Part shown: positions 13,111 to 14,013 of the stretch, in pieces | Layout of the letters: each line of letters opens with the position of its first letter | Position numbering within the stretch: the stretch's first letter is position 1 | Assembly (NCBI GenBank): GCA_011050175.1 | Contig: DRGF01000075.1 | Span: forward strand, 1 to 14,013 | DNA length: 14,013 bases | From: Thermococcus sp. | GTDB taxonomy: Archaea > Methanobacteriota_B > Thermococci > Thermococcales > Thermococcaceae | Direction of reading: 5' to 3' | Notes under the pieces: generated by a model | The model's input: the letters and a program-made list of their open reading frames with translations, nothing else | Told to the model about the DNA's origin: nothing | Databases searched by the model: none | Position numbers and translations under genes: made by a program

Positions 13111-14013
13111 ATGTTCAGGCTCTCCGACTTCAACTATCACGGGAAAACCGTCTTTCTGAGGGCAGACTTAAATTCACCGGTCAAGGACGGGAGGATAATC
13201 AGCGACGCCCGCTTTCAGGCCGTTTTGCCGACGATTCGGCACCTTCTGGAAGAGGGTGCGAAACTCGTCATCGGGACCCACCAGAGCAAGCCGTACAAAG
13301 GCGATTACATCACCACGGAGCAGCACGCCGAAATCCTGAGCGACCTGCTCGGCCAGGAAGTTGAGTACGTCGAGGACATCTTTGGAAAATATGCAAGGGA
13401 GCGGATAAAGGCACTAAAACCTGGCGAAGCACTAATCCTCGAAAACCTCCGCTTTGCCGCAGAGGAAGTCAAATCCAAGCCGATTGAAGACTGTGAGAAA
13501 ACGTTTTTTGTGAGAAAGCTTGCTCCGCTCCTAGATTACGTGGTTAACGACGCCTTTGCCGCCGCCCACAGGAGTCAACCGTCACTGGTGGGCTTCGCAA
13601 GATTGAAACCCATGATAATGGGATATTTAATGGAGAGCGAGGTCGAAGCCCTCACGAAAGCGTATGAAACGGGGGAGAATCCACGGGTCTACGTGCTCGG
13701 CGGCGCGAAGGTTGACGACTCCCTCCGCGTGGCGGAGAACGTCCTCAAAAGCGGAAGGGCGGACCTAATTCTCACGGGGGGACTGGTCGGCCAGGTCTTC
13801 ACACTCGCCAAGGGGTTCCACCTCGGTGACTCTAACCTAGAGTTCATGGCCAAGAAGGGCCTTCTTGAGATGGTGAATCAGGCGGAAGACATACTCAACG
13901 AGTTCTATCCCTACGTGAGGACTCCTGTGGATTTTGCCGTCGACTACAAGGGTGAGCGGGTTGAGGTTGACCTCCTCAGCGACGAGAAGTGGCTCTTTGA
14001 CGAGTACCCGATA
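13111..14013 (+). CDS. pgk: Phosphoglycerate kinase, 3' end outside the window
   Basis: Cytoplasmic enzyme that interconverts 1,3-bisphosphoglycerate + ADP and 3-phosphoglycerate + ATP. 301 codons are visible, roughly three quarters of a usual archaeal PGK. Seen: FLRADLNSPV near the N-terminus (substrate-binding Asp and Asn), THQSKP at 56-61 (archaeal counterpart of the SHLGRP loop), LILENLRF, AHRS at 152-155, and GGAKVDDS at 197-204 followed by LILTGGLVGQVF, which opens the nucleotide-binding domain. The end of that domain lies beyond 14013. In Thermococcales much of the glycolytic flux bypasses PGK through the ferredoxin-dependent GAPOR reaction, so PGK works mainly in gluconeogenesis, in agreement with the Tgr-type site upstream. 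The start has GGTGAT three bases before the ATG. Confidence 0.97.
   Translation, partial: MFRLSDFNYHGKTVFLRADLNSPVKDGRIISDARFQAVLPTIRHLLEEGAKLVIGTHQSKPYKGDYITTEQHAEILSDLLGQEVEYVEDIFGKYARERIKALKPGEALILENLRFAAEEVKSKPIEDCEKTFFVRKLAPLLDYVVNDAFAAAHRSQPSLVGFARLKPMIMGYLMESEVEALTKAYETGENPRVYVLGGAKVDDSLRVAENVLKSGRADLILTGGLVGQVFTLAKGFHLGDSNLEFMAKKGLLEMVNQAEDILNEFYPYVRTPVDFAVDYKGERVEVDLLSDEKWLFDEYPI

Overview
The window looks like a chromosomal segment of a hyperthermophilic euryarchaeon of the order Thermococcales, most likely a GC-rich Thermococcus. The grounds are an archaeal-type TyrRS, an archaeal Ski2-type helicase, two surface proteins with the CGP-CTERM tail typical of this order, a split-barrel DUF447 protein, TATA-type promoters with GGTGAT ribosome sites a few bases before most starts, and a candidate Thermococcales glycolytic motif upstream of pgk. 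I see no mobile element, CRISPR array, tRNA or rRNA.

Layout. Positions 1-3641 (minus strand) look like one operon read right to left: tyrosyl-tRNA synthetase (3641-2514), an Lrp/AsnC regulator (2484-2011), and a Ski2-like helicase with an N-terminal four-cysteine motif (1989 to beyond the left edge). The gaps are 21-29 nt. A 123-nt divergent promoter region separates this operon from the plus-strand genes.

Positions 3765-12108 (plus strand) are a transport and cell-surface region: a CGP-CTERM protein with a predicted GATase-like fold (3765-4811), a lipoprotein solute-binding protein with an unusual C-terminal extension (4900-6336), a fused double permease (6487-8328), its ATPase (8339-9403), a DUF447 protein (9435-10031), and a large extracellular metallophosphoesterase with a second CGP-CTERM tail (10099-12108). 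The two tails are identical at 80 of 81 nucleotides although the proteins are otherwise unrelated. The set suggests a surface system that processes a substrate outside the cell (possibly a phosphate ester) and imports a product. The transporter belongs to the Fe3+/thiamine/aminoethylphosphonate/polyamine group, and its substrate cannot be read from the sequence.

Positions 12290-14013 hold an acidic protein of unknown function (12290-12901), a spacer of about 200 nt, and the first 301 codons of phosphoglycerate kinase (13111 to the right edge). A TATCAC-N5-GTG element lies just before the pgk TATA box, the arrangement known for Tgr/TrmBL1-activated gluconeogenic genes.

Several promoters share one geometry: the TATA box begins 37-39 nt before the start codon and GGTGAT or a similar site lies 3-5 nt before it. 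This regularity was used to choose starts. The permease gene breaks the rule, with a longer leader and an inverted repeat over its predicted transcription start.
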